Below are positions 19,288 to 29,735 of a DNA stretch of 64,000 nucleotides, piece by piece (positions within the stretch are counted from its first letter, which is position 1; the number at the start of each line of letters is the position of its first letter). The translations under genes were made by a program, and so were the position numbers. The notes under the pieces were generated by a model that worked only from the letters and a program-made list of their open reading frames with translations, was not told the DNA's origin and searched no databases. The stretch comes from Nematopogon swammerdamellus (Eukaryota; Arthropoda; Insecta; Lepidoptera; Adelidae): NCBI GenBank assembly GCA_946902875.1, contig OX336348.1, positions 15,525,741 to 15,589,740 on the forward strand, in the 5' to 3' direction.

Positions 19288-22226
19288 TTATTTCATGATA
19301 TCATCACGGTCTAAGAACTCCTCTGCTTTGGTGACCAGACACTCCTTGAGCTTAGATGAGAAGATACCGTCCGAAGGAGCATTTCGAATAGATTCACTCA
19401 GCCTATTCCAGATGGTGGGCCCAATCACAGTTACCGACCTTTCCGATTTTGTAAGACGATGCTTTACACTACGTAATTGGTCGCGAGATCGAGTCGGGTA
19501 GCTATGACTGACTCCGTTGATATGAAATAGGCTGAGGTTACGTCTCACGTACTTAGCGACCTCCATGATGTACGCGCCTGGCAATGTGATGATACCGAGG
19601 TCCCGAAACAATTCACGCGCAGGAGTATCAAACGGTACTCTGGCTAAAATGCGAACTGCATGCGAAAGACTCGATCACGCTCTGCAGCTCGACCCCACAG
19701 CTCGATTCCATAGGTCGCTAAAGAATGAAAATAGCCGTAGTATGCTTTGAGTAGATCCTCTATATCGAGCGTCGGGGCAAGCCGCGACAGTGCAAAACAA
19801 GCTCGACCGAGTCTGTCACACAGCTGATCGATGTGCCGCTCCCACTTCAGCCCAGAGTCCACAAACAAACCTAGAAATTTAACATTGTCTACCTGCGGGA
19901 TTTCAATACCATCACACTTAACCGTAAGTTTGTTGCGGGGAACACCACGGAGGCAGAAGTGAACTACGTGAGTTTTCTCCAAGTTTAACACCATTCCATT
20001 CGAGCGGAACCATCCCACCAAGCCTCTCACTGCCGATGAAATTTTTTTCTGAAGGTCATCCACTGATGGCGCATGTACAACTACGCTCGCATCATCAGCG
20101 AAGAGAACGAATTTACCTTCTGGTACTGCGGAGGGTAAGTCGTTTATTAGTATTAAGAAAAGGTAATTGCCGGCAGCTGAACCTTGCGGGACTGCGATGT
20201 TGCCAATTTTAGCAGGAGCTGATCGCACGCCACCACCGTCGACGACCTGTACCCGGTCTGAGAGGAAGGAGGCGATCAAGTTCAGAAACGGACCTCTGAT
20301 TCCGTAGTGCTCGAGCTTGGCGAGCAGATCTACTAGGTCAAATGCGCGGGATAAGTCACAAAAGACTGAGGCGACCTGACCCCCAGCCTCGAGATGATTC
20401 ATCACCGTGTTCTGTAAATCACGAGCAGCATCCACGCAGGATCGACCCGCTTGGTACGCATACTGGTTTGGATTAAGAAGATTTTCATTGTCATAATATG
20501 CTCTTAACCTGCTGCACATGGCAAGCTCGAGCACCTTGGAGAACATAGGTATTATTGAAATTGGGCGGTAGTTTTTCATCTCCTCCTTCCTCCCTTTCCC
20601 TTTGTACACAGGTGTGACTCTTATGTTTTTCAAGGAGCTGGGATAATGACCTTTACGAATACAACAGTTCAGCTGATTGCAGATTACCTCGATTACTACA
20701 ATAGGCATAGTATGTAGGAGGTGACAGGGCATTTCATAAAAATCTTTTGTAGGTTTTTTTTTTATTTGCGCAATGGTTTCAATCATCGCATCGACAGTGA
20801 GCGGCAGAAAGCGCAAGGAGCGGTCGGCGCACGGTGTAAATAGCGCCAAATATTGCAACGCTGCGGGAACGTCAGTATTTACAGCGTAGTTATCAGCTGT
20901 ATGGATGTAGAATTTATTTAGTTCACTAGCGAGCCGCACGGGTGCGTCATCACCGCGGTGTCCGACCACGCTCTCCATCAAGATGTCGAGCGGATCACAT
21001 TTACTCTTCTTTCTACATGTCTCTGAGCCTATCACGTTCCACACCGCCTTGGCAACGTTAGTACTTTTCACTATTGTGTTTCTTACAAAGTTTTTACGTT
21101 TAGAAAGTAGCATATTACTATATGATGCCTTATATGAGTTTAATGATTGACTAACAAGGGTGTTGGTGGAAAATTTTTCGTGCAAGTAATACAACTCCGA
21201 GAGTAAGTACCTGACCGTGATAATTTCATCATCTACCCATTTTAAAACAGGTTTTCGTTCGGGTACACATTTAACAGGGAAATGATTGTCAAATAAGTGT
21301 TTTATCACAGTCATGGTTTTGTTGAAGGTCAGATCAACAGAGATCGAACACATGTGTTTTAAAATTAGCGTATTCCAATCATACATACACAGGGCTTCAA
21401 TAAAACTGATGGTATTTTGTTCACTAAATATTAGTTTTTTAACTGTGGGGTTTTTATTACAGATTTTATATGTTATATAATTAAGTTTAATTAATTGAGC
21501 GTCATGATCAGAGAGACTAGATTTGTAAGGCTCAATAGATATGTCAGAGCTTGGCCAATCTGTGTATGCGTGATCAATTAGTGAGGAGCAATCACCGCTT
21601 ACTCTTGTAGGGAAATTAATAAGTTGCTGCATGTTATATTGAGATATGCAATCAATTAGGTCACATTTATTTTTTGATCGTTCTAATAAATTCACATTTA
21701 GATCACCAACTAAAATTATGTTTTTAAAATGCTCCTTTCTTTGGATTAAGTCAAATAATTTAGATAAACCAAAAAGCAACTCGTCAAATAAACCAATGCC
21801 TGATCTATATACACAAGCGATTATGAGTGGATAACCTACTAGTTCGATAGCACATACTTCAAAATTTAATTCAACAGATAATTTAGCAACATCATCTCTT
21901 TCTTTTGTTAATATACCATCACGAGTATAGATACATACACCTCCATGGATGTGTTTTTCTCGACAAAACGAGGCGATAAGTTGATAGTTTAGTATTTTTA
22001 TTTGCATTAGATCAGATGTTCTTTGCCAGTGTTCAGATAAACATAAGACGTCACAATGAAGTGATGATTGCAAGTGACTTTCAATGTCACGAGTTTTATT
22101 AGATAAACATCTTATGTTTTGGTGAGCTATATAAATATTCGATCGACCTACCGCCACGTCAATTTTGCGGATGCGAGTGTGTGGAACGAAAGGATGTTTC
22201 TTCACGCCGATGCCTCCGAAACCACT
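19288..22226 (-). pseudogene. LINE ORF2: endonuclease-reverse transcriptase, one frameshift
   Basis: This is the replication enzyme of a non-LTR element. The long frame covers 22205-19644 (853 codons, entered by GTG; the frame is open a little further upstream, with no nearby ATG). The AP-endonuclease domain shows QNIR (about residue 29), LSEHW (about 57), GDLNVN (about 166) and SDHD (about 230). RT motifs are NYRPISIIP (about 545), FCDLSRAFD (about 618), VPQGSAAGNYLF and the active site FADDASVVV (about 703), then KFLGL. After RVFRMQ the frame breaks, and the C-terminal part (19611-19288: GIITLPGAYIMEVAKYVRRN, SYPTRSRDQLR, IWNRLSESIR) continues in another frame. Compared with 45.2 kb, about 10 bases are missing there, with GCAG on both sides. 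Clade CR1/Jockey-like is inference. Confidence 0.85.
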
Positions 22227-22981
22227 CAGCCATACCTACACCTTTCGGCCAGGCTTCCGCACAGAGGAATTTTTGAAAAACACTGTCAGGAATGTCTACA
22301 TAGAACGAGGCGTGGTGATCATGCGGCAGCTCAGCTTTCTCCACTTTGAAGTCACCCGTCTCCTTCTTTCGCATGTAGCCGCGGACCTGTTCAGCTGTTG
22401 TCGCCGGATGGAATGACCACAGGTGAAGGGTGCGAGTCTTCTCAACTGTTTTCAGTTCCGTGTCCGCGTCCCCCGTCGCCCTGATGACACCGGTACGTCG
22501 TCGGTGGTTTTGTTGTCCCGCGGTCGCCGATTTGACCTGGCGACGGCGTTGTCGTTGATTGGATACCAGCTCCCACTCAGTTTCATCTTGTGATTGAACA
22601 GTAGAAGTACTTGCTCGAGTCAAGTTGTCGTCATTAGTTGTAGTAGGCACAGGTGGTGCAGGGGGGATCTGATTTAGTTCTTTACGGCATGCTCGCGGTG
22701 GCTGCGCGCGCTGTGGAGCGGCAGCGGCAGCGGCGACGGAGGCGTCTCCTCTACGACGCCCGACCTTGAGAGCGCACTCCGCTGGCTGCGGAGGTAGCCG
22801 AGCCGGTCATCAATGTATCCGTCGGTGGCGGATTGAATGACTTTTGTAAGTGATTATTTTTTAAGAACACGATTTCACTCTTTAGATCTTTCACTAGGGC
22901 ATTTAATGAATCGATCTTCGTTTCCAGTGGCGCGATTGCTTTTCGGATCGCACGTAATAGCATTTCTTCGTTAGCTGACAT
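22159..22981 (-). pseudogene. LINE ORF1: nucleic-acid-binding protein, one frameshift
   Basis: Starts with ATG at 22981 (MSANEEMLL). The N-terminal ~40 residues (ETKIDSLNALVKDLKSEIVF) have heptad spacing of a short coiled coil. A frameshift near 22770 ends that frame in ...GRAS. The next frame continues with an Ala/Pro-rich linker and a basic stretch (RQRRRQVKSA), then TLHLWSFHPATTAEQVRGYM and VDIPDSVFQKFLCAEAWPKG, a fold typical of insect LINE ORF1 C-termini. It would bind the LINE RNA. Its end (22159) overlaps the ORF2 frame by about 45-65 bp. Confidence 0.7.
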
Positions 22982-23064
22982 TTTAGACGTAAACAGACAG
23001 CGACACTCACGGGAGCGAAATAATACTCAACCGCTCGTGACAGCGCAAGCGGCGTGACTGATAC

Positions 23065-23690
23065 GATATAAACCTTATCGAAGAAAGTATGTAACTAAGG
23101 GCGAGGCCGAAGGCCGAGCTGCATTCAGAAAGACTATAAACCTTCTCGAAGAAAGTAAGTAACTGAAAGCGAGGCCGAAGGCCGAGCTACGTTCAGGAAG
23201 ACCATAAACCTTCTCAAAGAAAGTAAGTAACAAAGGGCGAGGCCGAAGGCCGAGCTGCGTTCAGGAAGACGATAAACCTTATCTAAGAAAGTAAGTAATT
23301 AAGGGCGAGGCCGAAGGCCGAGCTACGTTCAGGAAGACCATAAACCTTCTCGAAGAAAGTAAGTAACTGAGGGCGAGGCCGAAAGCCGAGCTGCGTTCAG
23401 GAAGACTATAAACCTTCTCGAAGAAAGTAAGTAACTGAGGGCGAGGCCGAAGGCCGAGCGGCGTTCAGGAAGACTATAAACGTTCTCGAAGAAAGTAAGT
23501 AATTAAGGGCGAGGCCGAAGGCCGAGCTGCATTCAGAAAGACCATGAACCTTCTCGAAGACAGTAAGTAACTGAGGGCGAGGCCGAAGGCCGAGCTGCGT
23601 TCAGGAAGGCGATAAACCTTATCTAAGAATGTAAGTAATTAAGGGCGAGGCCGAAGGCCGAGCTACTTTCAGGAAGACCATAAGACCATA
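23065..23690 (+). repeat. 68-bp repeat array, part 2
   Basis: About nine units, the same as 18540-19078 (GAGGCCGAAGGCCGAGCTGC, GAAAGTAAGTAACTGAGGG). Several differ by single bases only, implying recent unit turnover. Confidence 0.85.
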
Positions 23691-24935
23691 ATATTACATA
23701 AAAAAAAAACAAAAACTTTCATACAAAGTCGTCGTCCCCATTTCCCCCCTTAAAGTTGTAATTTCCAAAAAATCCTTAACGGATTCTTACGTTATGAAAT
23801 AAATCTATGTTCCAAATTTCAGCTTTCTAGACTTAGTAGTTTCAGCTGTGCGTTAATAGATCAGTCAGTCAGGACAAACAATTTTATAAGTATAGATATC
23901 TACTCTTAATTCTACTCGTATCTTCTACCAAAAGCATCTATCTACACTACACCAACGCAACGCAACAGAACTGCTAACGCCATATATTACGACCATTCGT
24001 CACTAAATTCCGTTTTCTTTGATACTGCTCAACCCTAAGGCTATTTAACTTTATGGTATATAGCCTACTATAGTGAGCCTGAAGAACTACTCTTTACATT
24101 GGTGTAAACCGCATAAAAATCTGTTAAGTGGTTCCGAGTTTACCTCAAACATACATACATACATGCAAACAGACGATTCCTTTTATAAGAAGTAGAGATA
24201 GAGAAAAGAAGATAGAGATTAAATTATCCTCCCTTCCCCTCTCCCCGCGGACTCCTCCCCCGTACCTCAACCCCACTCTTCAAAACCACCCCCAGTATGG
24301 ATAAAATTATTTAAAATCATTTAAAATCCTAAAACCTAATTTTGAAATCATCCCCTATTTTGATTTAAGGGTTGATTTAGCAAAAACGCTGAAACACGTA
24401 ATTCTTTATTTTATACCAAAAGCCTAAATATGAATTTTCATATCCCTAACTTGAGAAATGATGGGTTACCCATACATTCTTTCATCCCCTATTTCACCCC
24501 GTTAAGGGTTGTTTTTTTGAGACAAAAGGTATAGCCTATGTTCTTCCTCAGGATGCAATTCAGCTCCGTACAAAATTTCATAAAATCCTAAAATCTAATT
24601 TTGAAATCAACCCCTATTTTAATTTAAGGGTTGATTTAGCAAAAACGCTGAAACACGTATTTCTTTATTTCATACCAAAAGCCCAAATATAAATTGTCAT
24701 ATCCCTAACTTGAGAAATGCTGAGTTCCCCATACAAACTTTCATCCCCTATTTCACCCCCTTAAGGGTTGTTTTTTGAGACAAAAAGTAGCCTATGTCCG
24801 TCCTCGGGATGCAATTCATCCCCGTGCAATATTTTATCGAAATCTGTTCAGCGGTTTAGGCGTGAAAAGGTAACAGACAGACAGACAGACAGACAGACAA
24901 CAGAGTTACTTTCGAATTTATAATATTAGTATGGA
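23691..24935 (-). other. 5' part of Helitron 4 with a ~261-bp tandem duplication
   Basis: Non-coding. The block AAATCCTAAAACCTAATTTT ... GGGTTGATTTAGCAAAAACG ... TCACCCC...TTAAGGGTTG occurs at about 24324-24584 and again at about 24585-24840. A (GACA)n run at about 24872-24898 precedes the 5' terminus. Phrases of this block reappear at 32395-32515. Confidence 0.7.
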
Positions 24936-25238
24936 TATTTTTATTGTTTTAATATATTAGATGGAAATTTGAAAAGCTAGAATAAATTCAACAAAATACC
25001 AGAAACCCTAAACATTATTTTTATTTATAGATTTCTTTTTGTGTTTTCTTTGTTTTTGACGTGAATTTGATGAAACGTCTTTAGCCTGCTGCCGAATGTA
25101 TTTTACGAAAAGTTGCGTCACGAAAATGATTTGGTTTCATAAGGGGCACTATCACTTGAGGCACTGCCATAGGCCCCGCTTAGTGTCCCTTATGAAACCA
25201 AATCACGAAAATTATGTACTTTTGGCGACTTAGATCTC
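24936..25238 (+). repeat. Dispersed repeat R1, right half of split copy
   Basis: Matches 4623-4800 (TATTTTTATTGTTTTA, GAAAAGCTAGAA, TTTGACGTGAATTTGATGAA, TTTTGGCGACTTAGATCTC), with a 77-bp MITE inserted at 25128-25204. It stops at AGATCTC where the palindrome starts. Confidence 0.75.
25128..25204. mobile_element. 77-bp hAT-like MITE
   Basis: TIRs GATTTGGTTTCATAAGGG and CCCTTATGAAACCAAATC, flanked by an 8-bp duplication ACGAAAAT (25120-25127 and 25205-25212). The uninterrupted sequence (GTCACGAAAATTATGTAC) is at about 4764-4781. An 8-bp duplication is typical of hAT elements. Confidence 0.75.
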
Positions 25239-25705
25239 AAAAATAAAAAACTAGAAAAAAAAACAGCTGCACAAAAAACTAGAAAATAATAAGGACAGAA
25301 GCCTGGGCCTTCTTAAGATTTTACGTCTGGGTAAGAAATCGTGCAATACTAGCGTGCTGTCTTCTCATGTCGGATGCCAAAGGGCACATTGTGTCGCTGC
25401 GTCAGCGGAATAAGTAATAAATTGAGACTTTTAACAGACTAATATAAAAACGTGGGGCGCATGTTATTTATTACGCATATTATACGCCCCACGTTTTTAT
25501 ATTAGTCTGTTAAAAGTCTCAATTTATTACTTATTCCGCTGACGCAGCGACACAATGTGCCCTTTGGCATCCGACATGAGAAGACAGCACGCTAGTATTG
25601 CACGATTTCTTACCCAGACGTAAAATCTTAAGAAGGCCCAGGCTTCTGTCCTTATTATTTTCTAGTTTTTTGTGCAGCTGTTTTTTTTTCTAGTTTTTTA
25701 TTTTT
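25239..25705. mobile_element. 467-bp near-perfect palindrome (foldback element), copy 2
   Basis: Two 221-bp arms (25239-25459 and 25485-25705) are almost exactly reverse complementary around a 25-nt loop. Arms include AAGATTTTACGTCTGGGTAA, TGTCTTCTCATGTCGGATGC and CTGACGCAGCG. It adjoins the helicase remnant on the minus strand, with the outer motif AAAACCGTTTAACTTAAAAG between. The left side is cut short relative to copy 1. No open frame. Confidence 0.85.
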
Positions 25706-25797
25706 AATAAAACCGTTTAACTTAAAAGTTTTTTTACCTATTTTTTTATTTACTCGTTTTTAGTTTGATTTTTAGCTCGTATCATTCATTACGTAAA

Positions 25798-26166
25798 CTC
25801 GTCATCCTTTCCAACTCTCTCATTGCATCTTTGTTACTCGGTTTCTTACCTGTCAATTACTCACAATCAAGCTCCTCAATACATAACCCTTCTAAAGACT
25901 TTACGCGACTCAATGCAACATACGCTTGACCCTCCTCAAATAGTCTGGAGCCCAAATACACAACAGCACGGTCAACAGTACTGCCCTGCATTTTATGGAC
26001 AGTGGAGGCCCATGACAAAATTATCGGTAACATCCGTCTCTCAGCTGTTCCATAATTAAACTTTGCTGGAAACTGTATGACTTTAGGATGGATAAGGTGT
26101 CCGCCGTCTCTTTCAAAATCAATTTGAACAGATGGTATGTCTGTTTCATACTTTTGCGTTCGACAA
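25798..26166 (-). pseudogene. Helitron-type Pif1-like helicase C-terminal remnant, copy 2
   Basis: On the minus strand the frame reads [60 protein letters not shown] and [20 protein letters not shown], then stops after LDCE. TVHKMQG and YVALSR correspond to motifs V and VI of the Pif1-like helicase of Helitrons, which unwinds DNA during rolling-circle transposition. Past the stop the frame still resembles copy 1 (LTGKKPSNKDAMREL), so the stop is a point change. N-terminally the frame runs into the 130-bp minisatellite, so the Rep and most of the helicase are missing. Confidence 0.8.
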
Positions 26167-29100
26167 GTATGGGACACTCGTCCAAACAAACCAAGTGAGC
26201 CCAAACTCGAGGGGGTTACTAGTAACGGTTGAAGAGTTCCACTGTACACCTCCTGACTCCATCATCAGACCCTCGTCACCAAGTGTATTGGTAGAAGTAT
26301 GGGACACTCGTCCAAACCAACCATATGAGCCCCTAACTCGAGGGGGTTACTAGTAACGGTTGAAGAGTTCCACTGTACACCTCCTGACTCCATCATCAGA
26401 CCCTCGTCACCAAGTGTATTGGTAGAAGTATGGGATAGGACACTCGTTCAAACAAACCAAATGAGCCAGTGGCGGCTGGTGACTTCAGTGGCCGGTAGTG
26501 CGCTATAAAGTACCTACCTACTTAAATACCAAATTTCCCAACACATTCCCAATATTATTTTAAGATCGCGACTTCCGAATTTTTTAAACGCCTGCGTTTT
26601 ATTATGTACCCTAGTATGAATATTCTCGAGAAACTCAATGAGTTGCAAAAACAAGAAAACAAATCCAAACAAGTTTTTTAACTCATTTTAGTACCTTTAT
26701 GAACACACCCATAGACCAAAAAACTATTGTAGCTTTCAAAAAGAAAACAGTAGAATGCCCCAAAAATACTTAAAAAATATATATAAATAAAAGAATTTGA
26801 AAAGTAGAAATTGAACCTGGGATCACCTGATTGTAAAGCCTTACCTATAACCAACGCTTAGGCAAATATCGGCACCACTTAATTCACAGTATCACGTGAC
26901 AGAAAGCACAAAACCTAACCATATCCCATTTTAAATATTCGCGCGCTAACGGGTATGTGACATCACATGACAGCGCGCTGTACAGGTAGACGGACTCGTG
27001 CAAAACGAATCGCTCGAGACGTGTCGCACGCGTGGCTATTCACGATATAGCGTCCTTGTTTGGCGCTCGTGCGCCGCACGCAGAACTCCATCTCGGCCCA
27101 TACTGTTTCTATGAAGTATTTTTTGTCGCACGCGCCAGCGGTGTTTTGCCGGTGTTTTGTGTTTTCAGTATGAGAGACCCGCGTGCGTTTTCAATTCCGC
27201 ACGGGGCGCGCGCTAGCGATAGCACGGGTTTACTCGCAAAAAGGTGCCTTGTGATCTATAAAATAAGGTCGACTTCACATTCATATTTATTTGGAGTACG
27301 ATCTTTATGGTTTTAATGTAGGTATGTTGTAAGATATTATTTATTAGTGAAGTAACGTCTTCTCGTGGTATGGTAGTGCGGCGCACGAGCGCACTTTAGG
27401 ACCAGCCGCAACTGAAATGAGCCCAAACTAAAGGGGGTTACTAGTAAAGGTTGAAGAGTTCAACTGTACACCTCCTGACTCAGACCCTTGTCACTAAGTG
27501 TATTGGTAGAAGTATGGGACACTCGTCCAAACCAACCAAATGAGCCCAAACTCGAGGGGATTACTAGTAACGGTTAAAGAGTTCCACTGTACACCTCCTG
27601 ACTCCATCATCAGACCCTCGTCACCAAGTGTATTGGTAAAAGTATGGGACACTCGTCCAAACCAACCATATGTGCCCAAACTCGAGGGGGTTACTAGTAA
27701 CGGTTGAAGAGTTCCACTGTACACCTCCTGACTCCATCATCAGACCCTCGTCACCAAGTGTATTGGTAGAAGTAAGGGACACTCGTCCAAACCAACCATA
27801 TGAGCCCAAACTCGAGGGGGTTACTAGTAACCGTTGAAGAGTTCCACTGTACACCTCCTGACTCCATCATCAGACCCTCGTCACCAAGTGTATTGGTAGA
27901 ACTATGGGACACTCGTCCAAACCAACCAAATGAGCCCAAACATGAGGGGGTTACTAGTAACGGTTGAAGAGTTCCACTGTACACCTCCTGACTCCATCAT
28001 CAGACCCTCGTCATCAAGTGTATTGGTAGAAGTATGGGACACTCGTCCAAACCAACCATATGAGCCCAAACTCGAGGGGGTTAATAGTAACGGTTGAAGA
28101 GTTCCACTGTACACCTCCTGCCTCCATCATCAGACCCTCGTCACCAAGTGTATTGGTTAGAAGTATGGGACACTCGTCCAAACCAACCAAATGAGCCCAA
28201 ACTCGAGGGGGTTACTAGTAACGGTTGAAGAGTTTCACTGTCCACCTCCTGACTCCATCATCAGACCCTCGTCACCAAGTATATTGGTAGAACTATGGGA
28301 CACTCGTCCAAACCAATCAAATGAGCCCAAACTCGAGGGGGTTACTAGTAACGGTTGAAGAGTTCCACTGTACACCTCCTGACTCCATCATCAGACCCTC
28401 GTCACCAAGTGTATTGGTAGTAGTATGGGACACTCGTCCAAACCAACCATATGAGCCCAAACTCGAGGGGGTTACTAGTAACGGTTGAAGAGTTCCCCGT
28501 CCACCTCCTGACTCCATCAGCAGACTCTCGTCACCAAGTGTATTGGTAGAAGTATGGGACACTCGTCCAAACCAACCAAATGAGCCCATACTCGAGGGGG
28601 TTACTAGTAACGGTTGAAGAGTTCCACTGTACACCTCCTGACTCCATCATCAGACCCTCATCACCAGGTGTATTGGTAGTAGTATGGGACACTCGTCCAA
28701 ACCAACCATATGAGCCCAAACTCGAGGGAGTTACTAGTAACGGTTGAAGAGTTCCACTGTACACCTCCTGACTCCATCATCAGACCCTCGTCACCAAGTG
28801 TATTGGTAGAAGTAAGGGACACTCGTCCAAACCAACCATATGAGCCCAAACTCGAGGGGGTTACTAGTAACCGTTGAAGAGTTCCACTGTACACCTCCTG
28901 ACTCCATGATCAGACCCTCGTCACCAAGTGTATTGGTAGAAGTATGGGACACTCGTCCAAACCATCCAAATGAGCCCAAACATGAGGGGGTTACTAGTAA
29001 CGGTTGAAGAGTTCCACTGTACACCTCCTGACTCCATCATCAGACCCTCGTCACCAAGTGTATTGGTAGAAGTAAGGGACACTTGTCCAAACCAACCATA

Positions 29101-29735
29101 TGAGCCCAAACTCGAGGGGGTTACTAGTAACCGTTGAAAAGTTCCACTGTACACCTCCTGACTCCATCATCAGACCCTCGTCACCAAGTGTATTGGTAGA
29201 AGTATGGGACACTCGTCCAAACCAACCAAATGAGCCCAAACATGAGGGGGTTACTAGTAACGGTTGAAGAGTTCCACTGTACACCTCCTGACTCCATCAT
29301 CAGACCCTCGTCATCAAGTGTATTGGTAGAAGTATGGGACACTCGTCCAAACCAACCATATGAGCCCAAACTCGAGGGGGTTAATAGTAACGGTTGAAGA
29401 GTTCCACTGTACACCTCCTGCCTCCATCATCAGACCCTCGTCACCAAGTGTATTGGTTAGAAGTATGGGACACTCGTCCAAACCAACCAAATGAGCCCAA
29501 ACTCGAGGGGGTTACTAGTAACGGTTGAAGAGTTCCACTGTCCACCTCCTGACTCCATCATCAGACCCTCGTCACCAAGTATATTGGTAGAACTATGGGA
29601 CACGCGTCCAAACCAATCAAATGAGCCCAAACGCGAGGGGGTTACTAGTAACGGTTGAAGAGTTCCACTGTACACCTCCTGACTCCATCATCAGACCCTC
29701 GTCACCAAGTGTATTGGTAGTAGTATTGTCACGAG
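26167..29735 (-). repeat. 130-bp minisatellite array, about 20 units
   Basis: Unit of 130 bp with landmarks ATGGGACACTCGTCCAAACC, GAGCCCAAACTCGAGGGGGT, TACTAGTAACGGTTGAAGAG, CTGTACACCTCCTGACTCCA and CGTCACCAAGTGTATTGGT. It is interrupted at 26467-27414 by a hAT-type element. Rare variants (TTAATAGTAACGG, CCTGCCTCCATC, TTGGTTAGAAG, CAATCAAATGAG) recur 1300 bp apart, showing a ten-unit duplication. As 130 is not a multiple of three, minus-strand frames of about 77 codons recur by necessity; they are not genes. Confidence 0.9.
26467..27414. mobile_element. 948-bp non-autonomous hAT-type element
   Basis: TIRs CAGTGGCGGCTGGT and ACCAGCCGCAACTG with an 8-bp duplication AAATGAGC (26459-26466 and 27415-27422). 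Removing it restores a normal minisatellite unit. It has no transposase frame; the 94-codon frame at 27032-27316 has no recognisable domain. A tRNA-like B-box remnant on the minus strand near 26810-26870 (CAGGTTCAATTTC) hints at a captured SINE. Confidence 0.85.

Larger units (their letters stand above)
19080..23064 (-). mobile_element. Near-full-length APE-type LINE inserted in Helitron 4
   Basis: Minus-strand order: 5' UTR of about 80 bp, ORF1 (22981-22159), ORF2 (22205-19288), 3' UTR and (AATCTA)n tail. Both flanks are the 68-bp repeat, broken within its GAAGACTATAAACC segment. The target duplication is at most a short ATA/TATA. ORF1 has one frameshift and ORF2 one, so the copy is recent but not intact. 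A much older relative lies at 38755-45745. Confidence 0.85.
18500..24935 (-). mobile_element. 6.4-kb Helitron 4 (minus strand), with a nested LINE
   Basis: On the minus strand the 5' end is TCCATACTAATATTATAAA and the 3' end is the hairpin GAGCGGAGCCGCGGGC followed by TCAGCTAG. The flanks A/T join to repeat R1, and the uninterrupted paralogue is at 4622/4623. It contains a 68-bp repeat array next to its 3' end, split by the LINE at 19080-23064, and a 5' segment with a ~261-bp tandem duplication. No Rep-helicase is present. Without the LINE it would be about 2.45 kb. Confidence 0.85.

Noticed and set aside
19644..22205. The 853-codon frame as a host gene
   Set aside because: QNIR, GDLNVN, SDHD and FADD motifs show that it is LINE ORF2.
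18540..23690. The 68-bp repeats as CRISPR or as coding repeats
   Set aside because: No unique spacers. The repeats belong to Helitron 3' regions, and frames across them change with each indel.
27032..27316. 94-codon frame inside the hAT-type element as a transposase
   Set aside because: No hAT catalytic or dimerisation motif, and too short.
27494..29675. A series of near-identical ~77-codon minus-strand frames starting [10 protein letters not shown]
   Set aside because: They are the 130-bp minisatellite read repeatedly. The period is not a multiple of three, so each unit opens the same frame by necessity. No domain or start context supports a gene family.
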